Shown piece after piece: positions 39,101 to 46,992 of a DNA stretch of 64,000 nucleotides. This DNA is from Marinobacter sp. ELB17 (GTDB lineage Bacteria; Pseudomonadota; Gammaproteobacteria; Pseudomonadales; Oleiphilaceae). The notes under the pieces were generated by a model, which was given only the letters and a program-made list of their open reading frames with translations, did not search any database and was not told the origin of the DNA. Location of the stretch: positions 62,001 to 126,000 of the forward strand of contig NZ_AAXY01000006.1 of NCBI RefSeq assembly GCF_000169375.1. The letters are read 5' to 3'. The translations under genes and the position numbers were made by a program. Within the stretch, counting starts at the first letter, position 1. Each line of letters opens with the position of its first letter.

Positions 39101-39639
39101 AGCAACTCCTGAATAATTATTCACTCGGCTCACCTGTTGTCGTTTTTATCAACGTTGCTGGCCTGCGATACTGATCGTTTCTTAATCTGAATGTTGGTTA
39201 CTGACCTGGGGCGCCTGTCGTGAAAGTTGCGACAACGGCGACTCGCTGGACCAGTCATTTTTTTAATACTTGAAAGTTTTTTATAAGTATCACTACGGAT
39301 TGCATAAAACAATTTTTAATTTTTTATACAATGTATAAATGAAACAAATACAAAGGCCCTTCTGGTTTTTCCTTGCAAAGCGTATTGAAAATGTGAGTTA
39401 TAAAAAAAGAGCAACATTTAAAAGCGCGAGCCAGGCGGTTTTCAATGTTGCTTGAACTCCAGAAAAATCCGGCTCAATGTGGCGAAAACGGGTTAGGAAA
39501 GTCGTTAGGAAACGCAGCTACAACGTGGTAAAAATCGCTTATTACAACGATAACGGAACAATAAGATGCTGACTGAGCAGGAGTGCGAAGTACTCTCCTG
39601 CTGCGATGTACTGTTCGATGAAACCCCTGATTAATAGGG
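39101..39639. other. AT-rich gene-free stretch
   Basis: No gene seen in about 540 bp. The stretch is much richer in A and T than its flanks and carries poly-A/T tracts. An 8-bp inverted repeat (AGCAGGAG/CTCCTGCT) near 39576-39602 lies just before the decayed peptidase gene. Confidence 0.5.
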
Positions 39640-40345
39640 CTTTTGGAGCGAACCTACAGTGTGCTCGAGCAGGAGCAAAGTGCACAGGCGATAATCGACG
39701 AGTGGTACCGCAAAGAAAATTTCAACTTGCCCCGTGTGCCGCTAACAAACACGGCTTTGTCCTAGTACAAAAAAAGTGTCGAAGACAGCCAGTTCATGGG
39801 AGCTTCTGGTCACACGTATGATGGCCTCGATGACACCCATGATGCGTCACACAATGACGCTGACAACACCTCTCACGTTGTTTCTGAGTCTCGGCATAAC
39901 GTAATTGCAACTTTGAATGAAGCTGCGAGCGGGCGACATCTGATTTTCAACGGGCACCTGGATGTGGTGCCTGCCGAGCCAAACAATCGCTGGCCTAGAC
40001 CTCCGTGGGAACCATGGCGAGATACTCTATGGGCGCGGTGCGGGTGACATGAAGGCCGATATCGCCGCCATGTGCATGGCTGTTAAAGCGGTGCAACAGG
40101 CAGGCGTGGATATTTTTCACCCGTTGACGCTTCAAACCGTGATCGAGAAAGAGTGTGCTGGTCATGGGGCGCTTGTTTGCGTCAAGGCCGGTCACACACG
40201 GGCGACTTTGTGCTAATCCCCGAGTCATTCGACGCCCACATCATCTCGGGGCAAGCGGGTGTGCTGTGGTTTCGTATCAGCCTGTATGGCGTACCTGGGA
40301 ATGTGTCAGGGGCCTGTTGCCGAAAATATTCACGGGGTAGATGAA
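39640..40345 (+). pseudogene. Decayed M20 (ArgE/DapE-like) deacylase
   Basis: Fragments in several frames follow the N-terminal half of M20 deacylases: EQSAQAIIDEWYRKENF (from about 39667), NVIATLNEAASGRHLIFNGH with LDVVPAEPNNRW (39900-39990), GRGAGDMKADIAAMCMAVKA (40030-40095), then FVLIPESFDAHIISGQAG and LWFRISLYGVPGN. Frameshifts and at least one stop interrupt it, and the C-terminal half is missing. The metal-site HLD and GRG-DMK motifs make the family assignment firm. Confidence 0.7.
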
Positions 40346-40449
40346 CACGTGAATATAGAATCTATCCGCAACGTACTAAAAACCTATGCGCTGTTTTGAG
40401 CCACTGGGGCGCAAGTGTCACCTGAAACAAAGTGAGTTTTTGCGGTGTT

Positions 40450-40532
40450 ACTTGAACCATTTTTAGCGGTGTAGATACCTTATGACAGCCGCAGAGGTGG
40501 TTTTGAGGGTTTTTCTACGGCGCCAGGCCATC
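40450..40532 (+). repeat. Left copy of a direct repeat bracketing the NAD salvage genes
   Basis: Begins ACTTGAACCAT, continues with a GCGGTGTAG block and ends in a 24-nt core at 40509-40532 (GTTTTTCTACGG then CGCCAGGCCATC). The same three blocks occur in the same order and orientation at 44483-44556, with the core identical. Probably the end or scar of an insertion element; no transposase remains. Confidence 0.65.
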
Positions 40533-40623
40533 GTTTTGCCCCTCCTGCGGAGTTATCGATGCGTGTCTACTAAACTGGGGGAAGTCCACAGGTCCCGTTT
40601 GTTACGGGCAGGACTTCTGACAT

Positions 40624-41352
40624 TCAGGAGCGAACGGCAGACAGCGCTTTGTTGTAGCTCTTGCCAATCTCGCTGTCGAAATAAGACAGAGATTCCTCTT
40701 CCAGTCTGTAAAGCTTCGATGGCTGGCCCTTCGCCGCCATCGAACGCTTCTCTCCGGTTTCTGCCAGCAGCCCCGTATTTACCCACCGACTGAACACCGT
40801 TTGTTTCTTCACGCAGATACCAAAGATATCGTACGCTTCAACGATCTGACGCACGGCAACCTTCTCGGGGAGCAGGTAGAGCAGCAACGACGAGTATTTG
40901 ATTTTGTTCAGGAACGCTTCGTAAGCGATGTTCACGAGCTTCCGATGATCAAAAGGCAGAGGGTATTCCCCGGCCAGAATCGACTCGATTGGTTCCCACT
41001 TAATTCCGTCCTGCTGATCCAACTCGGCCATATCCGGGCGATTGAACAGACATAGAAATGGAATCGTCACTGACCACCCCAGTGATGCGTCCCGGGTCAC
41101 GCTTCCTTCTGGAGGGAGCTTCTCCAGATGATTTGGCAAGAAGCCAACCTTGCCTTTTAGAATGCGGGTTACGGCATTCCCCAGGGTTTCATCTGAATCA
41201 CCCCCGTCAGACGCAGGCTGTTCCCATACCAAACCACCCACAAGGGCGTACCGACCGCTCTCTGGTCCCTTCTGGCGCTCTTGCAGCATGACTTCCGGGA
41301 GCCCGGATTCCGGGTTCAGGCGCAGGCAAATAAAATCGAGTGTGACAACCAT
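40624..41352 (-). CDS. nrtR: NrtR family regulator of NAD metabolism (Nudix-related)
   Basis: 242 residues: an N-terminal Nudix-like domain whose catalytic box is degenerate (YALVGGLVWEQPASDGG), as in the ADP-ribose-sensing NrtR repressors, and a C-terminal winged helix (KKQTVFSRWVNTGLLAETGE). ATG 41352 follows GGAG at good spacing; longer in-frame starts up to 41424 would put the operator inside the gene. Divergent from pncB-nadE-pncA with twin operators between, the classic NrtR arrangement. Confidence 0.88.
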   Translation of the reverse strand: MVVTLDFICLRLNPESGLPEVMLQERQKGPESGRYALVGGLVWEQPASDGGDSDETLGNAVTRILKGKVGFLPNHLEKLPPEGSVTRDASLGWSVTIPFLCLFNRPDMAELDQQDGIKWEPIESILAGEYPLPFDHRKLVNIAYEAFLNKIKYSSLLLYLLPEKVAVRQIVEAYDIFGICVKKQTVFSRWVNTGLLAETGEKRSMAAKGQPSKLYRLEEESLSYFDSEIGKSYNKALSAVRS

Positions 41353-41407
41353 GAAGGCGTCTCCAGTGAGTAAGTGTTGATCTAAGAATACCATCCGAAC
41401 TTTTTCT

Positions 41408-41465
41408 GTCAAATCAATTGACACAAGAATAATTAGACGCTACTTTTACCGTCAAATGAATTGAC
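41408..41465. promoter_or_regulatory. Twin NrtR-like operators
   Basis: GTCAAATCAATTGAC at 41408-41422 and GTCAAATGAATTGAC at 41451-41465: two imperfect palindromes differing at one base, 43 bp apart (about four helical turns), in the nrtR-pncB divergent promoter. Each likely serves one promoter. The second ends 14 bp before the pncB start, where a repressor would block initiation. Binding by NrtR is inferred from position and family practice. Confidence 0.75.
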
Positions 41466-41479
41466 TAAAGAGTAGAGCC

Positions 41480-42712
41480 ATGAGCGCAACCGTCGACAAA
41501 TCACTGTTCCGCCAACAGACCATCACCAGCGCGATGGATACCGACGCCTACAAGTTGCACATGCAGCAAGTCGTTTTTGAAAAGTACGCACCGGTGATCG
41601 TGAAGTACAAATTCCGGTGCCGGACCGATGAGAACCTGGCGCAATATGCCGGTGAAATTCGCAAAGCCTTGCATGATCTCGACGGGCTGGGTTTCACCGA
41701 AGACGAATTGCTGTACTTGGGCAAAATTCGCTTCCTCAAGCCAGCTTTTATAGACTTCCTGCGCCAATACCGCTTCGATCCCAAGCGCTACCTGTCAATC
41801 CGGGTGGAGCAGGGCAAGCTGGTCATTGAGTGCGACGGCCCGTGGCTCTACGCCATCCTGTTCGAGGTCCCGGTACTGGCTATCGTTAGTGAAGTTCGCA
41901 ACCGTCGCCGGTACGGCAATGTCGGTGAGGACCAGTTTCAGGATGTGCTCTATGAAAAGGTCGAGCAGCTGAAATTGGAGCTGGATCGTCGCGGCATTGA
42001 ATCATTCAAGTTCGCCGACTTCGGTACCCGCCGCCGCTTCTCCTACACCGTGCAGAACCGCGTGGTGGATTATCTGGCCAAAGCACTGCCCGACAACTTC
42101 ATCGGCACCAGCAATTACCACTTGGCCCGGGAATACAATCTCACAGCCATCGGCACCATGGCGCACGAGTACCTGCAGGCACATCAGGCGCTTGTAAATG
42201 TCGCCCAGTCACAAAAAGAAGCTCTGGAAGTGTGGAATCAGGTCTACCGCGGTCGCCTGGGTGTTGCCCTGACGGATTGCATCACCGCTGATGCCTTCCT
42301 GGCGGACTTTGATTATTTGTTCTCGGTGCTGTTCTCCGGTGTGCGCCACGACAGTGGTGACCCGATCATTTGGGGCGAAAAGTTCATCGCCCACTATGAA
42401 GCCCTGGGCATCGATCCGATGACGAAAACGCTGGTGTTCAGCGACGGCCTGAATTTCGATCGAGCTTTGGATATCGCGGAACATTTTCAGGGTCGGATTC
42501 AGACGAGCTTTGGCATTGGAACGTTTCTGAGCAACGACTTGGGCGACTACGTGACGCCCGACGGTGACGCTTATCAGCCTCTAGATATCGTTATGAAGAT
42601 GGTTGCGTGTAATGGCATGCCCGTGGCGAAGATCAGCGATGAGCCCGGCAAGAGCATGTGTGATGACCCTGTGTACCTGGCCAACCTGAAGGCCCGGTTT
42701 AACGTTCAATAA
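41480..42712 (+). CDS. pncB: Nicotinate phosphoribosyltransferase PncB
   Basis: Makes nicotinate mononucleotide from nicotinate and PRPP in the Preiss-Handler salvage route. 410 residues. Recognisable motifs: MDTDAYKLHMQQV at the N-terminus, FADFGTRRRFSY, the active-site stretch GTSNYHLAREYNLTAIGTMA and HEYLQAH, and SDGLNFDRALDI. Start follows AGAGTAGAG, close to the operator. First gene of a pncB-nadE-pncA-nadD' run. Confidence 0.95.
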   Translation: MSATVDKSLFRQQTITSAMDTDAYKLHMQQVVFEKYAPVIVKYKFRCRTDENLAQYAGEIRKALHDLDGLGFTEDELLYLGKIRFLKPAFIDFLRQYRFDPKRYLSIRVEQGKLVIECDGPWLYAILFEVPVLAIVSEVRNRRRYGNVGEDQFQDVLYEKVEQLKLELDRRGIESFKFADFGTRRRFSYTVQNRVVDYLAKALPDNFIGTSNYHLAREYNLTAIGTMAHEYLQAHQALVNVAQSQKEALEVWNQVYRGRLGVALTDCITADAFLADFDYLFSVLFSGVRHDSGDPIIWGEKFIAHYEALGIDPMTKTLVFSDGLNFDRALDIAEHFQGRIQTSFGIGTFLSNDLGDYVTPDGDAYQPLDIVMKMVACNGMPVAKISDEPGKSMCDDPVYLANLKARFNVQ

Positions 42713-42723
42713 GGAGCAGACTG

Positions 42724-43584
42724 ATGAGCAAACAACTCTACATGACCGCCGGCCGCATTTTGGAAGAGTTGGGCGTTCAGCCCACAGAAGGTCGCGACTG
42801 GGACAAGGAAATCACCAAACGTGTGACGTTCCTGTGCGAGACACTTCAAAGTGCCGGGCGCAGCACGCTGGTTCTCGGTATCAGCGGAGGCGTTGATTCA
42901 CTGGTCGCGGGCAAACTCTGTCAACTGGCGGCTGACCAAATGAAAACCATTGACCCGGAAGCCAGATTTATCGCTGTTCGCTTGCCTTATGGTGAGCAGG
43001 TCGATGAAGACGCTGCGCAGGCGGCTCTGCAATTCATTGACCCGGACCGCATCATGAACGTCGATATCAAGCCGAGCGTGGACGCGCTTCACGCCGCGGT
43101 CGTGGTGAATGATTCTGAGATCAGCCTGGAACGCGCTGACTTTGAACGGGGCAACGTCAAAGCACGCGTGCGGATGACCGCCCAGTATGAGATTGCCGCC
43201 CTGAACAACGGGCTTGTCGTGGGCACCGACCACAATGCGGAGGCGGTAACCGGCTTCTTTACCAAGTGGGGCGATGGCGCCTGTGACCTGCTGCCGCTGC
43301 GTGGTCTGAGCAAGCGTCAGGTTCGTCGTCTGGCCTCAGAGCTGGGCGCCAGCGATGAGATGGCTGGCAAACCGGCAACGGCAGATCTGGAATGCCTGCG
43401 GCCCCAACTGGCGGACGAAGACGTGCTGGGCCTTTCTTACGACGTCATCGATGATTTCCTGGAGTTCAAGGGCGGTTCCGACGATCAAGTTCGCAAGCTG
43501 GTCGCTCAGTATGAAAAAACTCAGCACAAACGGTGTGACCCGCTGGCGGTCATGGGTGCCTTCAAGCCCGGTGACACACGGTAA
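42724..43584 (+). CDS. nadE: Ammonia-dependent NAD synthetase NadE
   Basis: Converts deamido-NAD to NAD with ammonia. 286 residues, the short form without a glutaminase domain. The ATP pyrophosphatase loop LGISGGVDSLVAG is followed by KARVRMTAQYEIA and GTDHNAEAVTGFFTKWGDGA. AAGGAG precedes the start; 11 bp after pncB. Confidence 0.95.
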   Translation: MSKQLYMTAGRILEELGVQPTEGRDWDKEITKRVTFLCETLQSAGRSTLVLGISGGVDSLVAGKLCQLAADQMKTIDPEARFIAVRLPYGEQVDEDAAQAALQFIDPDRIMNVDIKPSVDALHAAVVVNDSEISLERADFERGNVKARVRMTAQYEIAALNNGLVVGTDHNAEAVTGFFTKWGDGACDLLPLRGLSKRQVRRLASELGASDEMAGKPATADLECLRPQLADEDVLGLSYDVIDDFLEFKGGSDDQVRKLVAQYEKTQHKRCDPLAVMGAFKPGDTR

Positions 43585-43599
43585 GCAAGGAGTTCTGAT

Positions 43600-44238
43600 A
43601 TGACCTGCATTGCCTCTTTTGACGTAGACGCACAGAAGACGTTCACGCCTCTGTGCCCGAATGAGCTGCCGGTACCGGAAGGTGACCAAATCGTCGATGA
43701 GCTGAATGCACAGGCCGAGTTGGCCGCTTTCCGGGTTGGTTCCCGGGATGCTCACCCCTCAAATGCTAAGTGGATCGCCGACACGCCCGAAGACGTTTTC
43801 AGTAAGATTGAGGGCGAAAATATCGACATTAAGTGGCCTCGGCACGCCGAACTGGGAACCTTCGGTTTCGAGTTGCTGGACGGCCTGCCGCACCCCGCCA
43901 CCGGTTATGACTTCATGGTGAATAAAGGTCTGGACCCGGACTGCCACCCGTATGGTGCCTGCTATCACGATCTGGGTGATACCGTGACCACGGGTGTTAT
44001 CGAGTTCCTTAAAAGCAAGGGCGTGGCCGTTGTCATTGTTGGTGGTCTGGCGTTTGATTACTGCGTCGCCAAAACCGTTCTGCAGTTAAGAGACGCCGGG
44101 TTTCAGGTCATCGTCAATCTGGCAGCCGTCCGGGGTATCGCTGAGGACAGCGTTGAGCAGGCGATGACCGACATGAAGCAGGCCGGTGCCGAGTTCGCCA
44201 AAAATGCGGACGACGTCAAGCGATTGCTGCCATGGTAG
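43600..44238 (+). CDS. pncA: Nicotinamidase PncA
   Basis: Isochorismatase-fold amidase that converts nicotinamide to nicotinate for PncB. 212 residues. Catalytic Asp is in FDVDAQKTF (Asp8 or Asp10), and the nucleophile is Cys155 in GGLAFDYCVAKTV. The metal-site region SRDAHPSNAKW is present. AAGGAG precedes the start; overlaps the nadD remnant by 7 bp. Confidence 0.93.
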   Translation: MTCIASFDVDAQKTFTPLCPNELPVPEGDQIVDELNAQAELAAFRVGSRDAHPSNAKWIADTPEDVFSKIEGENIDIKWPRHAELGTFGFELLDGLPHPATGYDFMVNKGLDPDCHPYGACYHDLGDTVTTGVIEFLKSKGVAVVIVGGLAFDYCVAKTVLQLRDAGFQVIVNLAAVRGIAEDSVEQAMTDMKQAGAEFAKNADDVKRLLPW

Positions 44239-44459
44239 GGATCCTCGGCAGTGCCTTTAACCCACCGACCCGAGGGCACTTGGATGCGATCCGCCAGGCC
44301 CTCGATGTGCGTGATGAGGTGTGGTTGGTCCCTTCGATTGACCACTTCTTCGGCAAAGCTATGTTGCCGTTCCCTATTCGCTGGCAGATGTGGCCACTTT
44401 TCACGGTCGATATTGCCAACCCTCAATTAAGGCTCAGTGTGCTTGGTGGACTTAGTTAG
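44232..44459 (+). pseudogene. Truncated nicotinate-nucleotide adenylyltransferase (NadD-like)
   Basis: 75 residues opening MVGILGSAFNPPTRGHLDAI, the nucleotidyltransferase strand and (T/H)XGH motif, then VWLVPSIDHFFGKAML. Only the first third of a normal NadD is present; the last few residues and the stop lie at the edge of the right repeat copy. Translationally coupled to pncA by overlap, so the intact operon once covered nicotinamide to NAD. Confidence 0.75.
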
Positions 44460-44482
44460 TCAAAGTGCGTTTTGAGGGTGCC

Positions 44483-44556
44483 ACCTGAACCATGTTTTGC
44501 GGTGTAGGTACTGAATAAGAGGCGCCAGAGTAGTTTTTCTACGGCGCCAGGCCATC
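44483..44556 (+). repeat. Right copy of the direct repeat bracketing the NAD salvage genes
   Basis: Begins ACCTGAACCAT, then GCGGTGTAG, and ends in the same 24-nt core as the left copy, at 44533-44556. Compared with the left copy it lacks about 9 nt before the core. It lies exactly between two truncated genes (nadD cut at its 3' side, an exonuclease cut at its 5' side), as expected of an insertion or recombination scar. Confidence 0.65.
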
Positions 44557-44557
44557 A

Positions 44558-45019
44558 TTGATTGAGACCGCGCCGCCGTACCCTGAAGCGTGCAGAATGC
44601 TCGACGCGTGGTTGGGACAGCCGCATGAGGATTTTATCTGTTGCAGCTGGGGTAACTACGACCGTCTACACATTCAGGCCGATAGCGAGAAGCATGGTGT
44701 GTCTCCTGCGATGATGAATTATCCCCATCTGAACCTGAAACGACTCTGGCGCCGCACAACCGGGCAAAAGCGTAAAAATGGGATAGTCCACGCTCTTGAG
44801 TTTCACGGATTAGCATTAGAGGGACACCACCATCGGGGCGCGGACGATGCCCGGAATATGGTTCGGTTACTGCCATTTATGGACTGGACGCTGGAAGAGG
44901 AGCTTTTAACCCCGCCGAATATCGCACACTTGAAAGGGCGTGTTGCTTTGAATCGAGTGGTCAGTATTGAAGAAATGGACTTGGCTATCCGAGAAAAGGC
45001 AGGGCGTATTTTTGAGTGA
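44558..45019 (+). pseudogene. DEDD-type 3'-5' exonuclease, 5' truncated
   Basis: The frame contains Exo II- and Exo III-like motifs of the ERI-1/KapD exonuclease group (FICCSWGNYDRLHI; HHRGADDARNM), but the first motif with the DXE metal ligands is absent, because the gene starts inside the repeat border. Only a TTG is available as start. A C-terminal tail (VALNRVVSIEEMDLAIREKA) extends past the exonuclease domain. Almost certainly inactive. Confidence 0.55.
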
Positions 45020-45329
45020 AATTTTACCCTTAGTGGCAATTAGTACGCCGAAATACTGATTAGTAATTCACTCTACTCATTGCCATTAAACGCCTATGGA
45101 GGAAAGCCGTGCGGCTCGATTGTATTTCCGATACACACAGCCTGCATCGAGATTTCTGCATTTCCTGGCCAGCATTTACCGGGCCAGTTAGTTCGGGAAG
45201 CGAAGACCCTCTGACCGAAACATCGACAACGCTGGAGATCAATATTCTTGCATTGTGAATGACAACCAGGTGACATGCAGCAAAAAACATGAACATGAGC
45301 GGGGAGGAATAACCTCAAAATGCTGGATT
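45020..45329. other. Gene-free stretch, 310 bp
   Basis: No gene, hairpin terminator or repeat recognised; short frames on the minus strand carry no motif. Lies at the 3' ends of the truncated exonuclease and the convergent ATPase gene. Confidence 0.4.
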
Positions 45330-46649
45330 TCAACCCTCGAACCGGTTATCCGTCTTACCTGCCAACCCGCGCAGAAAGTGGTCCAGAGAGATGTTGCTGG
45401 GTTGTTCGCGAAGGGCTTTCAGCAGACGCTCCTGGTCGCCAAATATGACCTGATCGTAACGCGGCTCCCGGTCGGCGCCTCGAGTCACAGACTGGGCGCC
45501 TCCCGGCCTCGAAGACTCGGGCGCGACCTGGCTTGCCAAATCTCGCAAATGGGTGGCGAAGTGGGCTCGTTGAGGAACGCTCAGGGCTTCCCAGTCAAGT
45601 GCTGCCAGTCCGGTCTGGATAATCTCTAAAGTGTCGTCGTCCATCGTGCGCCCAAGCAATGCAAAGCAAGCCGCCAATGCTTCATTACGAAGCATTGGCG
45701 GCAATGATGGATCAGAGACAAGATCATCGAATTCGACAACGGCCTGCCGAACCCGGGTCCCAATTTTGGCTTTTGTTGGCGTGGGTTCGTTAGTGGGCGT
45801 TGCGGTTGGTCTATCCTGCTCCGATTTACGAACGGCTTTGTACCAATAGGCTGCAATTCCGGATTTTCTGGGTGGCAGTTGTTCCAACCTTATCTTCACC
45901 CTGTCCGCCAGTGAGTGAAACTGCCGGCAGGACGGGTCTGACTGAGCCAGCAAAGCCACCGGGCGCTGGGTGATCACTGATTGGCGCAGTGTCTCGTCAC
46001 GCCAGATGGCGCCCAGATAATGTGGCTGCACGTTCAAATGACGCTGCGATGCCGCTGCAAAGCGCTGAAATATCGATTGTGCCTGACTGGCACCGTGAGC
46101 CATGTTAACCAGCACACTCGGGGTACGCCGGTAGCCTTGCCGTTGCAGCACCTTGATTAGCGAAAATGCATCGGTTAGAGAAGCAGGGTCGGGAGTTACC
46201 ACTACACAGGCCATGGCAGCGGAGGCAATCATGTGAAGAACAACTGGCTGCAAGCCAGCGGCAGTATCAATGAGAACATAATCGTAACGGCGTTCCAGTG
46301 CAGCAAGGCTCTTGAGCAAATCGAGACTGCCCGCAACACCCATGTCCATGCAGCGTTGCACCCCCGATGCCCCTGGAATTACATGCAGCCCCAAAGGCGC
46401 CTCCATGATGATTTCATCAAGTGTGCATTCCCGAAGAAGTACGTGTTCCAGAGTGTGTTTCGGATACTGACCCAGCATGATGGCAACATTGGCAAGATCC
46501 AAGTCTCCGTCGAGCAGCAGCACGCTGTGGCCCTCGCGCGTAAGGGCCAGCGCAAGATTGATGGCAACAGAGGTTTTACCGACACCACCTTTACCGCCGG
46601 TGACGGCAATAACCCTGGGCTGGGCTGAAATATGCCTCGAATCCGTCAT
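45330..46649 (-). CDS. MinD/ParA-family ATPase, FlhG-like, with long C-terminal extension
   Basis: Deviant Walker A GGKGGVGKTS (18-27), LLLDGDLDLANVAIMLG and YVLIDTAAGLQPVVLHMI place this in the MinD/FlhG(FleN) group, which controls flagellar number or polar placement. The ATPase part ends near residue 265. The remaining ~170 residues (Pro/Thr-rich linker, then a helical segment) have no counterpart in normal FlhG of about 280 residues. No flagellar genes are near; instead the divergent neighbours are HDOD-kinase and GGDEF/EAL genes. Could position a signalling complex. Function not assigned. Confidence 0.75.
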   Translation of the reverse strand: MTDSRHISAQPRVIAVTGGKGGVGKTSVAINLALALTREGHSVLLLDGDLDLANVAIMLGQYPKHTLEHVLLRECTLDEIIMEAPLGLHVIPGASGVQRCMDMGVAGSLDLLKSLAALERRYDYVLIDTAAGLQPVVLHMIASAAMACVVVTPDPASLTDAFSLIKVLQRQGYRRTPSVLVNMAHGASQAQSIFQRFAAASQRHLNVQPHYLGAIWRDETLRQSVITQRPVALLAQSDPSCRQFHSLADRVKIRLEQLPPRKSGIAAYWYKAVRKSEQDRPTATPTNEPTPTKAKIGTRVRQAVVEFDDLVSDPSLPPMLRNEALAACFALLGRTMDDDTLEIIQTGLAALDWEALSVPQRAHFATHLRDLASQVAPESSRPGGAQSVTRGADREPRYDQVIFGDQERLLKALREQPSNISLDHFLRGLAGKTDNRFEG

Positions 46650-46992
46650 CGGCTTCTCTTTGATACTGACTTCAAAACCACGCTCAGAGGAAAAGAACAG
46701 ACTAATCCACTAATTTAAGTCTACCGCGAACATGCAAGACAATATAGCCAGCGAGACGACACTTCGGGTACATTCGTTGTATTTTTGACAATATTTTGCG
46801 TGGCAATATCAGGTAGATGACACAGAATAAGTCCTACTAACGGGTTTTCGTTTGCTGCAATGTGAGACTCAAATCGAACTTTAATTAATCCGTCCAGAAT
46901 TTAGTAAAATTTTCAACAACCTGTATTTATTTAATGGAATTGATTGTTTAAACTCTTAGCACTATGGTAATGCTAAGTGAAGTGCCAGATAT
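46650..46992. promoter_or_regulatory. Divergent promoter region between ATPase and HDOD-kinase genes
   Basis: 343 bp with no gene. AT-rich, with runs such as TTTTTGACAATATTTTG suited to promoters in both directions. No operator-like palindrome stood out. No strong ribosome site is seen just before 46993. Confidence 0.4.

Noticed and set aside
40450..44556. Functional composite transposon carrying NAD salvage genes
   Set aside because: Only short repeats are seen; no transposase gene or target-site duplication could be identified.
44936..45019. C-terminal tail of the truncated exonuclease as a separate antitoxin
   Set aside because: No start or ribosome site of its own and no toxin gene beside it.
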